From positions 1 through 64,000 of the forward strand of contig NW_027480544.1 of assembly GCF_051401765.1 (NCBI RefSeq): 64,000 nucleotides of DNA. The letters are read 5' to 3'. Source of the stretch: Calliopsis andreniformis (Eukaryota; Arthropoda; Insecta; Hymenoptera; Andrenidae). The translations under genes and the position numbers were made by a program. Below the pieces are notes generated by a model that searched no databases, was not told the DNA's origin, and saw only the letters and a program-made list of their open reading frames with translations. Within the stretch, counting starts at the first letter, position 1; each line of letters begins with the position of its first letter. Below are positions 38,553 through 53,236 of this stretch, in pieces.

Positions 38553-41500
38553 GGATTGAGGATTGATGATTGAGGATTGAGGATTGAAGATTGAGTATGG
38601 AGGATTGAAGATTGAGGATTGAGGATTGAGGATTGAAGATTGAGGACTGAGTGTTGAGGGTTGAGTGATGAGAATTGATGTCTGTGGATTGAGACTTGAA
38701 GATTGAAGATTGGGGATTCAGTATTGAAAACTGTGAATTGAGGATATTCTATTGAGGATTGAGGATTGACAATTGATTGTTGCGGACTGAGGGATGAAGG
38801 TTGAGCTTTCAGGATTGAGGATTCGGAATTGAGGTTTGAGGACTGAGGATTGAGTGTTGAGGATTGAGGATTGAGGATTGAGGATTGACGCTTGGGGATA
38901 GAGGATTGAGGATGGAGGATTGAAGAGAGAGGACCGAGTGTTGAGGGTTGAGTGTTGAGAATTGATGTTTGAGGATCGAGATTTGATTATTGAATATTGT
39001 GGATTGAGTATTGAATCATGAGAATTCAGGATATTCTATTGAGTATTGAGAATTGAGGATTGATGGTTGAGTATTGAGAATTGATGGTTGATGGTTGTGT
39101 GTTGAATATTGAGGATTGAGTATTGAGGATTGAAGATTGAGTATTGAGGATTGAAGGTTGATGATTGAGGATTGAGGATTGATGATTCAGGATTGAGGAT
39201 TGAGGATTGAGTGTTGAGGATTGATGATTGAAGACTGTGTATTGAGGATTGAACATTGAGGATTTAGGATTCAGGATTGAGGATTGAGGATGAGGGCTGC
39301 GGGTTGAGGATTGAGGATTGAGGATTGAGGATTGTAGATTGAGTATTGAGGATTGAGGATTGAGAATTGAGGATTGAGTATTGAAGATTGAGGATTGATG
39401 ATTGTGGATTGAGGACTGAGGATTGAGGATTGAGGGTTGGGGATTGAAGACTGAGTATTGAGGATTGAAGATTGAGGATTGAGGATTCAGAATTGAGGAT
39501 TGAGGATGAGGGCTGATGGTTGAGGATTGAGGATTGAGTATTGAAGATTGAGGATTGATGACTGAGGATTGAGGATTGAGGATTGATGATTGAGGGTTGA
39601 GGATTGAAGATTGAGTATGGAGGATTGAAGATTGAGGATTGAGGATTGAGGAACGAGGATTGACGATAGAGGATGATGGCTGAGGTTTGTGGACTGAGGT
39701 TTGAGGACTGAGGACTGAGGATTGAGGATTGAGAATTGATGATTGAGGATTGAGGATTGAAAATTGAGGATTGGGGACTGAGTGTTGAGGGTTCAGTGAT
39801 GAGGATTGATGTTTGTGGATAGAGATTTGAAGATTGCAGTTTGAGTATTGAGTATTGAAAACTGTGAAACGGTGATATTGTATTGAGGATTGAGAATTGA
39901 CAACTGACTGTTGAGGACTGAGGTCTGAAGATTGAGGATTCAGGATTGAAGATTCAGGATTGAGGTTTGAGGACTGAGGACTGAGGATTGAGGATTGACG
40001 ATTGAGGATTGAAGAATGAGGATTGAAGATTGAGTATTGATGAGTCACTATTGAGGATTGAGGATTGATAGTTGAGGATTGAGGACGAGGACTGACGGTT
40101 GAGGATTGAGGTACGAGGATTGAGGATTGAGGATTCAGAACTGAGGATTGAGGATTGAGGTTTGAGCATTGAGGATTGAAGATTGAGGACTGGGGATTGA
40201 GGATTGAAGATTGATTATTGAGGATTGAAGATTGAGGATTGAGGATTGAGGATTGAGAATTGGGAATTGAGGATGAGGACTGAGGGTTGAGGATTGAGGT
40301 TTGAGGAATGAGGATTGAGAATTGAGGATTGAGGATTGAGGATTGAGTATTGTGTATTGAGTATTGAAGATGGAGTATTCATGACTGACGATTGAGGTTT
40401 GAGGTTTGAGGACTGAGGATTGACGATCGTAGGTTGAGTATTGAGGATTGAAGATTGAGGATTGAGGATTGAGGATTGATGATGGAGGATGAGGACTGAG
40501 GGTTGAGGATTGGGGTTTGAGGAATGAGGATTGAGGGTTGAGGATTGAGGACTGAGGATTGAGTATTGAGGATTGAAGATTGAGGACTGAGTGTTGAGGG
40601 CTGAGTGATGAGAATTGATGTTTGTGGATGGAGACATGAAGATTGAAGATTGAGGATTGAGTATTGAAAACTGAGAATACAGGATATTCTATTGAGTATT
40701 GAGAATTGAGTATTGATGGTTGAGTAATGAGGATTGATGGATGAGGGTTGTGTGTTGAATATTGAGGATTGAGGATTTTAGGATTGAGGATTGAGAATTG
40801 AGTATTGAAGATTGAGTATTGATGATTGAAGATTGAGGATTGAGGATTGAGGGTTGAGGATTGAGGACGAGGACTGACGGTTGAGGATTGAGGTTTGAGG
40901 ATTGAGGATTGAGGACTGATGACTGAGGGTTGAGGATTGAGGATTGAGCATTGAGGATTGAAGATCGAGGACTGTGGATTGAGGATTGAAGATTGAGGAC
41001 TAAGGATTGAGGATTTGGGATTGAGGATCTAGGATTGGAGGTTGATTATTGAGGATTGAAGATTGAGGATTGAGGATTGAGGATTGAGGATGGAGGATGA
41101 GGGCTGAGGGCTGAGGATTGAGGTTTGAGTATTGAATCCTGAGAATTCGGTATATTCTATTGAGTATTGAGAACTGTGGATTGATGGTTGAGTATTGAGA
41201 ATTGAGGATTGAGGATTGAGGATTGAGTATTGAAGATTCAGGGTTGATGATTGAGGATTGAGGATTGAGGATTGAGGATTGAGGATTGAGTACTGAAGAT
41301 TGTGGATTGATGATTGACGATTAAGGACTGAGGATTGAGGATTGATTATTGAGCTTTGGGCATTGAAGATTGTGGACTGGGGATAGAGGATTGAATATTG
41401 AGGATTAAGGATAGAGTATTGGGGATTGAGGATCTAGGATAGGAGATTGATTATTGAGGATTGAAGATTGAGGATTGAGGATTGAGGATTAAGAATTGAG

Positions 41501-44500
41501 AATTGAGGATGAGGACTGAGGGTTGAGGATTGAGGTTTGAGGAATGAGAATTGAGGATTGAGGATTGAGGATTGAAGATTGAGTATTCAGGATTGAAGAT
41601 TGAGGATTGTGGATTAAGGATTGAGGATTGGGGATTGAGGATTTAGGATTGGAGATTGACTATTGAGGATTGAGGATTGAGGATTGAGGATAGAGGAACG
41701 AGGATTGAGGATTGAGGATGATGGCTGAGGGTTGGGGATTGAGGTTTGAGGACTGTGGACTGAGCATTGAGGTTTGAGAATTGAGGATTGAGGATTGAGG
41801 GTTGAAGATTGAGGATTGGGTATTGAGGACTGAAGAATGAGGATTGAGGATTGAGGATTGAGGACTGAGTATTGCAGATTGAGTAATGAGTATTGAAGAC
41901 TGACGATTGAGGATTGAGGGTTGAGGATTGGGGATTGAGGATTGAGGATTGAAGATTGAGTATTGAGGATTGAAAATTGAGGATTGAGGATTGAGGATTG
42001 AAAATTGAGGATCGGGGACTGAGTGTTGAGTGTTCAGTGATGAGAATTGATGTTTGTGGATAGAGACTTGAAGATTGCAGGTTGAGTATTGAGTATTGAA
42101 AACTGTGAAACGTTGATATTGTATTGAGGATTGAGAATTGACAACTGACTGTTGAGGACTGAGGTCTGAAGGTTGAGGATTCAGGATTGAAGATTCAGGA
42201 TTGAGGTTTGAGGACTGAGGTCTGAGGATTGAGGATTGAGGACTGAGGATTGATGATTGAAGATTGAGGATTGAGGATTGAGGGTTGAGGATTGCGGTCG
42301 AGGACTGACGGTTGAGGATTGAGGTTTGAGGATTGTGGATTGAGGACTGATGACTGAGGATTGAGGATTGAGGATTGAGCATTGAGGATTGAAGATCGAG
42401 GACTGTGGATTGAGGATTGAAGATTGAGGACTTAGGATTGAGGATTGGGGATTGAGGATCTAGGATTGGAGGTTGATTATTAAGGATTGAGGATTGAGGA
42501 TTGAGGATTGAGGATTGAGGATGGAGGATGAGGGCTGAGGGCTGAGGATTGAGGTTTGAGTATTGAATCCTGAGAATTCAGTATATTCTTTTGAGTATTG
42601 AGAATTGAGGATTGATGGTTGAGTATTGAGGATTGAGGATTGAGGATTGAGGATTGAGTATTGAAGATTCAGGATTGATGATTGAGGATTGAGGATTGAG
42701 GATTGAGTATTGAGGATTGAGTATTGAAGATTGTGGATTGATGATTGACGATTAAGGACTGTGGATTGAGGATTGATTATTGAGCTTTGAGCATTGAAGA
42801 TTGTGGACTGGGGATAGGGGATTGAATATTGAGGATTAAGGATAGAGTATTGGGAATTGAGGATCTAGGTTAGGAGATTGATTATTGAGGATTGAAGATT
42901 GAGCATTGAGGATTGAGGACTAAGAATTGAGAGTTGAGGATGAGGACTGAGGGTTGAGGATTGAAGATTGAGGATTGAGGATTGAGGGTTGAGGATTGCG
43001 GTCGAGGACTGACGGTTGAGGATTGAGGTTTGAGGATTGTGGATTGAGGACTGATGACTGAGGATTGAGGATTGAGGATTGAGCATTGAGGATTGAAGAT
43101 CGAGGACTGTGGATTGAGGATTGAAGATTGAGGACTTAGGATTGAGGATTGGGGATTGAGGATCTAGGATTGGAGGTTGATTATTAAGGATTGAGGATTG
43201 AGGATTGAGGATTGAGGATTGAGGATGGAGGATGAGGGCTGAGGGCTGAGGATTGAGGTTTGAGTATTGAATCCTGAGAATTCAGTATATTCTTTTGAGT
43301 ATTGAGAATTGAGGATTGATGGTTGAGTATTGAGGATTGAGGATTGAGGATTGAGGATTGAGTATTGAAGATTCAGGATTGATGATTGAGGATTGAGGAT
43401 TGAGGATTGAGTATTGAGGATTGAGTATTGAAGATTGTGGATTGATGATTGACGATTAAGGACTGTGGATTGAGGATTGATTATTGAGCTTTGAGCATTG
43501 AAGATTGTGGACTGGGGATAGGGGATTGAATATTGAGGATTAAGGATAGAGTATTGGGAATTGAGGATCTAGGTTAGGAGATTGATTATTGAGGATTGAA
43601 GATTGAGCATTGAGGATTGAGGACTAAGAATTGAGAGTTGAGGATGAGGACTGAGGGTTGAGGATTGAGGTTTGAGGAATGAGAATTGTGGATTGAGGAT
43701 TGAGGATTGAAGATTGAGTATTCAGGATTGAAGATTGAGGATTGTGGATTAAGGATTGAGGATTGGGGATTGAGGATCTAGGATTGGAGATTGACTATTG
43801 AGGATTGAGTATTGAGGATTGAGGATAGAGGAACGAGGATTGAGGATTGAGGATGATGCCTGAGGGTTGGGGATTGAGGTTTGAGGTCTGTGGACTGAGG
43901 ATTGAGGTATGAGAATTGAGGATTGAGGATTGAGGGTTGAAGATTGAGGATTGTGTATTGAGGACTGAAGAATGAGGGTTGAGGGTTGAGGATTGAGGAC
44001 TGAGGATTGCAGATTGAGTATTGAGTATTGAAGACTGACGATTGAGGATTGAGGATTGAGGATTGGGGATTGAGGATTGAGGATTGAAGATTGAGTATTG
44101 AGGATTGAAAATTGAGGATTGAGGATTGAGGATTGAAAATTGAGGGTTGGGGACTGAGTGTTGAGGGTTCAGTGATGAGAATTGATGTTTGTGGATAGAG
44201 ATTTGAAGATTGCAGGTTGAGTATTGAGTACTGAAAACTGTGAAACGATGATACTGTATTGAGGATTGAGAATTGACAACTGACTGTTGAGGACTGAGGT
44301 CTGAAGATTGAGGATTCAGGATTGAAGATTCAGGATTGAGGTTTGAGGTCTGAGGACTGAGGACTGAGGATTGAGGATTGAGGATTGAGGATTGAAGATT
44401 GAAGATTGAAGATTGAGTATTGATGATTGAATATTGAGGATTGAGGATTGACAGTTGAGGATTGAGGACGAGGACTGACGGTTGAGGGTTGAGGTACGAG

Positions 44501-46487
44501 GATTGAGGATTGAGGATTCAGGACTGAGGATTGAGGATTGAGGATTGAGCATTGAGGATTGAAGATTGAGGACTGGGGATTGAGGATTGAAGATTGATTA
44601 TTGAGGATTGAACATTGAGGATTGAGGATTGAGGATTGAGAATTGGGAATTGAGGATGAGGACTGATGGTTGACGATTGAGGTTTGAGGAATGAGGATTG
44701 AGAATTGAGGATTGAGGATTGAGGATTGAGGATTGTGTATTGAGTATTGAAGATGGAGTATTCATGACTGAGGATTGAGGTTTGAGGATTGAGGACTGAG
44801 GATTGAGGATCGAAGGTTGAGTATTGAGGATTGAAGATTGAGGATTGAGGATTGAGGTTTGAGGGTTGAGCATTGAGGATTGAAGATCGAGGACTGTGGA
44901 TTGAGGACTGAAGATTGAGGACTAAGGATTGAGGATTGGGGATTGAGGATCTAGGACTGGAGGTTGATTATTGAGGATTGAAGATTGAGGATTGAGGATT
45001 GAGGATTGAGGATGGAGGATGAGGGCTGAGGGCTGAGGATTGAGGTTTGAGTATTGAATCCTGAGAATTCAGTGTATTCTATTGAGTATTGAGAATTGAG
45101 GATTGATGGTTGAGTATTGAGGATTGAGGATTGAGGATTGAGGATTGAGTTTTGAAGATTCAGGATTGATGATTGAGGATTGAGTATTGAGGATTGATGA
45201 CTGAGGATTGAGTATTGAGGATTGATGATTGAGGATTGAGGATTGAAGATTGATTATGGAGGATTGAAGATTGAGGATTGAGGGTTGAGGATAGAAGATT
45301 GAGGACTGAGTGTTGAGGGTTGAGTGATGAGAATTGATGTCTCTGGATTGAGATTTGAAGATTGAAGATCGGGGATTCAGTATTGAAAGCTGTGAATTGA
45401 GGATATTCTATTGGGGATTGAGGACTGAGGATTGAGGATTGATTATTGAAGATTGAGGATTGATGATTGAGGATTCCGGACTGAGGATTGAGGACTGAGG
45501 ATTGAGGATTGAAGACTGAGTATTGAGGATTGGTTATTGAGGATTGAAGATTGAGAATTGAGGATTGAGGATTAAGAATTGAGAATTGAGAATGTGGATT
45601 GAGGGTTGAGGATTGAGGTTTGAGGAATGAGGATTGAGGATTGAGGATTGAGGATTGATGATTGAGGATTGGGTACTGAAGATTGAGGATTGATGACTGA
45701 GGATTGAGGATTGAGGATTGATGATTGAGGATTGAGGATTGAAGATTGAGTATGGAGGATTGAAGATTGAGGATTGAGGATTGAGGAACGAGGATTGACG
45801 ATTGAGGATGATGGCTGAGGTTTGAGGACTGAGGTTTGAGGACTGAGGACTGAGGATTGAGGATTGAGAATTGATGATTGAGGATTGAGGATTGAGGATT
45901 GAGTATTGGGGATTGAGGATTGAAGATTGAGGATTAAGGATTGAGGATTGGGGATTGATGATCTAGGATTGGAGATTGACGTTTGAGGATTGAGGATTGA
46001 GGATTGAGGATTGAGGAACGAGGATTGACGATTGAGGATGATGTCTGAGGTTTGAGGACTGAGGTTTGAGGACTGAGGACTGAGGATTGAGGATTGAGAA
46101 TTGAGGATTGAGGATTGAGGGTTGAGCATTGAGGATTGAGGATTGAGTATTGAAGGTTGAGTATTCATTACTGAGGATTGAGGATTGAGGATTGAGTGTT
46201 GAGGATTGAGGATCGAAGATTGAGTATTGAGGATTGAAGATTGAGGTTTGAGGATTGAGGATTGAGGATGGAGGACGAGGGCTCTGGGTTGAGGATTGAG
46301 GTTTAAGTATTGAATACTGAGAATTCAGGATATTCTATTGAGTATTGAGAATTGAGGATTGATGGTTGAGTATTGAGGATTGAGGATTGAGGATTGAGGA
46401 TTGAGTATTGCAGATTGAGGATTGATGATTGAGGATTGGGTATTGAGGTTTGAGGACTGAGGATTGAGGGTTGGGGATTGAGGATTG
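38553..46487 (+). repeat. Right-hand large block, copy 1
   Basis: Repeated at 56,195 to about 63,315. The offset is 17,642 bp from the left end to about 42.7 kb, 17,586 bp at GCTTTGAGCATTG (42,785 to 60,371), 16,882 bp from 43.49 kb, and 16,833 bp after about 45.9 kb. The steps reflect a 704-bp tandem duplication present only here and 56- and 49-bp segments missing from the other copy. Identity between steps is very high (for example AAGAATGAG at 40,014 against AAGATTGAG). The block includes module V copy 2 (39,258-40,320). Confidence 0.9.
42261..43666 (+). repeat. 704-bp tandem duplication, two copies
   Basis: Copy 1 is 42,261-42,964 and copy 2 is 42,965-43,666. Matching points are GCGGTCGAGG, AGGACTTAGG (42,427 and 43,131) and the EcoRI landmark (42,574 and 43,278), all 704 bp apart. 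The sister block at 56-63 kb has only one copy, so the duplication, or a loss in the sister, came after the large block was copied. The length is not a multiple of 7 (100 heptamers plus 4 bp). Confidence 0.93.
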
Positions 46488-48954
46488 AGGATTGAGGATT
46501 GAGTATTGAAGGTTGAGCATTCATTCCTGAGGATTGAGGATTGAGGATTGAGGGTTGAGGATTGAGGATCGAAGATTGAGTATTGAGGATTGAAGATTGA
46601 GGTTTGAGGATTGAGGATGGAGGATGAGGGCTGAGGGTTGAGGATTGAGGTTTAAGTATTGAATACTGAGAATTCAGGATATTCTTTTGAGTATTGAGAA
46701 TTGAGGATTGATGGTTGGGTATTGAGGATTGAGGATTGAGGATTGAGGATTGATGATTGAGGATTGAGTATTGAAGATTGAGGATTGATGACTGAGGATG
46801 ATGGCTGAGGTTTGAGGACTGAGGTTTGAGGACTGAGGTCTGAGGATTGAGGATTGAGAATTGAGGATTGAGGATTGAGGATTGAGGATTGAGTATTGAG
46901 GATTGAGGATTGAAGATTGAGGATTAAGGATTGAGGATTGGGGATTGAGGATCTAGGATTGGAGATTGACCTTTGAGGATTGAGGATTTAGGATTGAGGA
47001 TTGAGGAATGAGGATTGACGATTGAGGATGATGGCTGAGGTTTGAGGACTGAGGTTTGAGGACTGAGGACTGAGGATTGGGGATTGAGAATTGAGGATTG
47101 AGGATTGAGGGTTGAAGATTGAGGATTGGGTGTTGAGGACTGAAGAATGAGGATTGAGGAACGAGGATTGACGATTGAGGATGATGGCTGAGGATTGATG
47201 ATTGTGTATTGAGGATTGATGTTTGAGGGTTGTGTATTGAATATTGAGGATTGAGGATTGAGGATTGAGGATTGAGGATTGAGCATTGAAGATTGAGTAT
47301 TCATGATTGAAGACTGAGGATTGAGGATTGAGGGTTGAGGATTGAGGATTGAGGATTGAGGATTGAGAATCGAAGATTGAGTATTGAGGATTGAAGATTG
47401 AGGTTTGAGGATTGAGGATTGAGGTTGGAGGATGAGGGCTGAGGGTTGAGGGTTGAGGTTTGAGTATTGAATACTGAGAATTCAGGATATTCTATTGAGT
47501 ATTGAGAATTGAGGATTGATGGTTGAGTATTGAGGATTGAGGATTGAGTATTGAAAACTGAGAATACAGGATATTCTATTGAGTATTGAGAATTAAGTAT
47601 TGATGGTTGAGTAATGAGGATTGATGGTTGAGGGTTGTGTGTTGAATATTGAGGATTGAGGATTTTAGGATTGAGGATTGAGAATTGAGGATTGAAGATT
47701 GAGTATTGATGATTGAAGATTGAGGATTCAGGATTGAGGGTTGAGGATTGAGGACGAGGACCGACGGTTGAGGATTGAGGTTTGAGGATTGAGGATTGAG
47801 GACTGATGACTGAGGATTGAGGATTGAGGATTGAGCATTAAGGATTGAAGATCGAGGACTGTGGATTGAGGATTGAAGATTGAGGACTAAGGATTGAGGA
47901 TTGGGGATTGAGGATCTAGGATTGGAGGTTGATTATTGAGGATTGAAGATTGAGGATTGAGGATTGAGGATTGAGGATGGAGGATGAGGGCTGAGGGCTG
48001 AGGATTGAGGTTTGAGTATTGAATCCAGAGAATTCAGTATATTCTATTGAGTATTGAGAAGTGAGGATTGATGGTTGAGTATTGAGGATTGAGGATTGAG
48101 GATTGAGGATTGACGATTGAGGATTGGGGTTTGAGGTTTGAGGATTGACGATGAGCGCTGAGGGTTGGGGATTGAGGTTTGAGGTCTGAGGACTGAGGAT
48201 TGAGGATTGAGAATTGAGGATTGGGGATTGAGGATTGAAGATTGAGGATGGAGGATGAGGGCTGAGGGTTGATCATTGAGGTTTAAGTATTGAATACTGA
48301 GAACTCAGGATATTCTATTGAGTATTGAGAATTGAGGATTGATGGCTGAGTATTGAGGATTGAGGATTGAGGATTGAGGATTGAGTATTGAAGATTGAGG
48401 ATTGATGATTGAGGATTCCGGACTGAGGATTGAGGACTGAGGATTGAGGATTGAAGACTGAGTATTGAGGATTGATTATTGAGGATTGAAGATTGAGAAT
48501 TGAGGATTGAGGATTAAGAATTGAGAATTGAGAATGAGGATTGAGGGTTGAGGATTGAGGTTTGAGGAATCAGGATTGAGGATTGAGGATTGAGGATTGA
48601 TGATTGAGGATTGGGTACTGAAGATTGAGGATTGATGACTGAGGATTGAGGATTGAGGATTGATGATTGAGGATTGAGGATTGAAGATTGAGTATGGAGG
48701 ATTGAAGATTGAGGATTGAGGATTGAGGAACGAGGATTGACGATTGAGGATGATGGCTGAGGTTTGAGGACTGAGGTTTGAGGTCTGAGGACTGAGGATT
48801 GAGGATTGAGAATTGATGATTGAGGATTGAGGATTGAGGATTGAGTATTGGGGATTGAGGATTGAAGATTGAGGATTAAGGATTGAGGATTGGGGATTGA
48901 TGATCTAGGATTGGAGATTGACCTTTGAGGATTGAGGATTGAGGATTGAGCATT
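46488..48954 (+). repeat. Mosaic stretch between the large block and the 2,141-bp units
   Basis: About 47,540-48,080 repeats 40,660-41,180 (offset 6,887 bp; shared off-type word GAGAATACAGG and the EcoRI site 41,143 to 48,030). About 48,400-48,954 repeats 45,460-46,010 (offset 2,942 bp; shared word GATTCCGGAC), and this match runs on to about 49,060. EcoRI landmarks stand at 46,670, 47,478 and 48,030, with a GAACTC variant at 48,301. This stretch and the three following units are absent from the sister block. No gene is seen. Confidence 0.82.
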
Positions 48955-51095
48955 GAGGAACGAGGATTGACGATTGAGGATGATGTCTGAGGTTTGAGGA
49001 CTGAGGTTTGAGGACTGAGGACTGAGGATTGAGGATTGAGAATTGAGGATTGAGGATTGAGGGTTGAAGATTGAGGATTGGGTATTGAGGTCTGAAGAAT
49101 GAGGATTGAGGAACGAGGATTGAGGATTGAGGATTGTGCATTGAAGATTGAGTATTGACGATTGAAGATTGAGTATTGAGGATTGAGGGTTGAGGATTGA
49201 GCATTGAGGATTGAGGATTGAGTATTGAAGGTTGAGTATTCATTACTGAGGATTGAGGATTGAGGATTGAGGGTTGAGGATTGAGGATCGAAGATTGAGT
49301 ATTGAGGATTGAAGATTGAGGTTTGAGGATTGAGGATTGAGGATGGAGGATGAGGGCTCTGGGTTGAGGATTGAGGTTTAAGTATTGAATACTGAGAATT
49401 CAGGATATTCTATTGAGTATTGAGAATTGAGGATTGATGGTTGAGTATTGAGGATTGAGGATTGAGGATTGAGGATTGAGTATTGCAGATTGAGGATTGA
49501 TGATTGCGGATTGGGTATTGAGGTTTGAGGACTGAGGATTGAGGTTTGAGGATTGAGGATTGAGGACTGATGACTGAGGATTGAGGATTGAGGATTGAGC
49601 ATTAAGGATTGAAGACCCAGGACTGTGGATTGAGGATTGAAGATTGAGGACTAAGGATTGAGGATTGGGGATTGAGGATCTAGGATTGGAGGTTGACTAT
49701 TGAGGATTGAAGATTGAGGATTGAGGATTGAGGATTGAGGATGGAGGATGAGGGCTGAGGGCTGAGGATTGAGGTTTGAGTATTGAATCCAGAGAATTCA
49801 GTATATTCTATTGAGTATTGAGAATTGAGGATTGATGGTTGAGTATTGAGGATTGAGGATTGAGGATTGAGGATTGACGATTGAGGATTGGGGATTGAGG
49901 CTTGAGGATTGACGATGAGGGCTGAGGGTTGGGGATTGAGGTTTGAGGTCTGAGGACTGAGGATTGAGGATTGAGAATTGAGGATTGAGGATTGAGGATT
50001 GAAGATTGAGGATGGAGGATAAGGGCTGAGGGTTGAGGATTGAGGTTTAAGTATTGAATACTGAGAACTCAGGATATTCTATTGAGTATTGAGAATTGAG
50101 GATTGATGGCTGAGTATTGAGGATTGAGGATTGAGGATTGAGGATTGAGGATTGAGGATTGAAGATTGAGTATTGAGGATTGAGGATTGAGGAATGAGGA
50201 TTGAGTATTTAAGATTGAGGATTGATGATTGAGGATTACGGACTGAGGATTGAGGATTGAGGATTGAGGATTGAAGACTGAGTATTGAGGATTGATTATT
50301 GAGGATCGAAGATTGAGGATTGAGGATTGAGGATTAAGAATTGAGAATTGAGGATGAGGACTGAGGGTTGAGGATTGAGGATTGAGCAATGAGGATTGAG
50401 GATTGAGGATTGAGGATTGAGTATTGCAGATTGAGGGTTGATGATTGAGGATTGGGTATTGAGGTTTGAGTACTGAGGATTGAGGTTTGAGGATTGAGGA
50501 TTGAGGACTGATGACTGAGGATTGAGGATTGAGGATTGAGCATTAAGGATTGAAGATCCAGGACTGTGGATTGAGGATTGAAGATTGAGGACTAAGGATT
50601 GAGGATTGGGGATTGAGGATCTAGGATTGGAGGTTGACTATTGAGGATTGAAGATTGAGGATTGAGGATTGAGGATTGAGAATGGAGGATGAGGGCTGAG
50701 GGCTGAGGATTGAGGTTTGAGTATTGAATCCAGAGAATTCAGTATATTCTATTGAGTATTGAGAATTGAGGATTGATGGTTGAGTATTGAGGATTGAGGA
50801 TTGAGGATTGAGGATTGACGATTGAGGATTGGGGATTGAGGTTTGAGGATTGACGATTAGGGCTGAGGGTTGGGGATTGAGGTTTGAGGTCTGAGGACTG
50901 AGGATTGAGGATTGAGAATTGAGGATTGAGGGGTTGAGGATTGAAGATTGAGGATGGAGGATAAGGGCTGGGGGTTGAGGATTGAGGTTTAAGTATTGAA
51001 TACTGAGAACTCAGGATATTCTATTGAGTATTGAGAATTGAGGATTAATGGCTGAGTATTGAGGATTGAGGATTGAGGATTGAGGATTGAGGATT
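48955..51095 (+). repeat. 2,141-bp higher-order unit, copy 1
   Basis: First of three consecutive units with a constant period of 2,141 bp. Landmarks within the unit: GAATTC at 49,396 and 49,794, GAACTC at 50,065, GAATTC at 50,735, GAACTC at 51,007; spacings 398, 271, 670, 272 and 530 to the next unit. The near-repeated 271/272 spacing shows the unit is made of two related half-units of about 0.94 and 1.20 kb. Confidence 0.93.
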
Positions 51096-53236
51096 GAGGA
51101 ACGAGGATTGACGATTGAGGATGATGTCTGAGGTTTGAGGACTGAGGTTTGAGGACTGAGGACTGAGGATTGAGGATTGAGAATTGAGGATTGAGGATTG
51201 AGGGTTGAAGATTGAGGATTGGGTATTGAGGTCTGAAGAATGAGGATTGAGGAACGAGGATTGAGGATTGAGGATTGTGCATTGAAGATTGAGTATTGAC
51301 GATTGAAGATTGAGTATTGAGGATTGAGGGTTGAGGATTGAGCATTGAGGATTGAGGATTGAGTATTGAAGGTTGAGTATTCATTACTGAGGATTGAGGA
51401 TTGAGGATTGAGGGTTGAGGATTGAGGATCGAAGATTGAGTATTGAGGATTGAAGATTGAGGTTTGAGGATTGAGGATTGAGGATGGAGGATGAGGGCTC
51501 TGGGTTGAGGATTGAGGTTTAAGTATTGAATACTGAGAATTCAGGATATTCTATTGAGTATTGAGAATTGAGGATTGATGGTTGAGTATTGAGGATTGAG
51601 GATTGAGGATTGAGGATTGAGTATTGCAGATTGAGGATTGATGATTGCGGATTGGGTATTGAGGTTTGAGGACTGAGGATTGAGGTTTGAGGATTGAGGA
51701 TTGAGGACTGATGACTGAGGATTGAGGATTGAGGATTGAGCATTAAGGATTGAAGACCCAGGACTGTGGATTGAGGATTGAAGATTGAGGACTAAGGATT
51801 GAGGATTGGGGATTGAGGATCTAGGATTGGAGGTTGACTATTGAGGATTGAAGATTGAGGATTGAGGATTGAGGATTGAGGATGGAGGATGAGGGCTGAG
51901 GGCTGAGGATTGAGGTTTGAGTATTGAATCCAGAGAATTCAGTATATTCTATTGAGTATTGAGAATTGAGGATTGATGGTTGAGTATTGAGGATTGAGGA
52001 TTGAGGATTGAGGATTGACGATTGAGGATTGGGGATTGAGGCTTGAGGATTGACGATGAGGGCTGAGGGTTGGGGATTGAGGTTTGAGGTCTGAGGACTG
52101 AGGATTGAGGATTGAGAATTGAGGATTGAGGATTGAGGATTGAAGATTGAGGATGGAGGATAAGGGCTGAGGGTTGAGGATTGAGGTTTAAGTATTGAAT
52201 ACTGAGAACTCAGGATATTCTATTGAGTATTGAGAATTGAGGATTGATGGCTGAGTATTGAGGATTGAGGATTGAGGATTGAGGATTGAGGATTGAGGAT
52301 TGAAGATTGAGTATTGAGGATTGAGGATTGAGGAATGAGGATTGAGTATTTAAGATTGAGGATTGATGATTGAGGATTACGGACTGAGGATTGAGGATTG
52401 AGGATTGAGGATTGAAGACTGAGTATTGAGGATTGATTATTGAGGATCGAAGATTGAGGATTGAGGATTGAGGATTAAGAATTGAGAATTGAGGATGAGG
52501 ACTGAGGGTTGAGGATTGAGGATTGAGCAATGAGGATTGAGGATTGAGGATTGAGGATTGAGTATTGCAGATTGAGGGTTGATGATTGAGGATTGGGTAT
52601 TGAGGTTTGAGTACTGAGGATTGAGGTTTGAGGATTGAGGATTGAGGACTGATGACTGAGGATTGAGGATTGAGGATTGAGCATTAAGGATTGAAGATCC
52701 AGGACTGTGGATTGAGGATTGAAGATTGAGGACTAAGGATTGAGGATTGGGGATTGAGGATCTAGGATTGGAGGTTGACTATTGAGGATTGAAGATTGAG
52801 GATTGAGGATTGAGGATTGAGAATGGAGGATGAGGGCTGAGGGCTGAGGATTGAGGTTTGAGTATTGAATCCAGAGAATTCAGTATATTCTATTGAGTAT
52901 TGAGAATTGAGGATTGATGGTTGAGTATTGAGGATTGAGGATTGAGGATTGAGGATTGACGATTGAGGATTGGGGATTGAGGTTTGAGGATTGACGATTA
53001 GGGCTGAGGGTTGGGGATTGAGGTTTGAGGTCTGAGGACTGAGGATTGAGGATTGAGAATTGAGGATTGAGGGGTTGAGGATTGAAGATTGAGGATGGAG
53101 GATAAGGGCTGGGGGTTGAGGATTGAGGTTTAAGTATTGAATACTGAGAACTCAGGATATTCTATTGAGTATTGAGAATTGAGGATTAATGGCTGAGTAT
53201 TGAGGATTGAGGATTGAGGATTGAGGATTGAGGATT
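51096..53236 (+). repeat. 2,141-bp higher-order unit, copy 2
   Basis: All five landmarks recur at exactly +2,141 (51,537, 51,935, 52,206, 52,876 and 53,148). I saw no clear internal difference from copy 1 in the lines compared, including the single extra G in GAGGGGTTGAGG shared by both. Confidence 0.94.
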
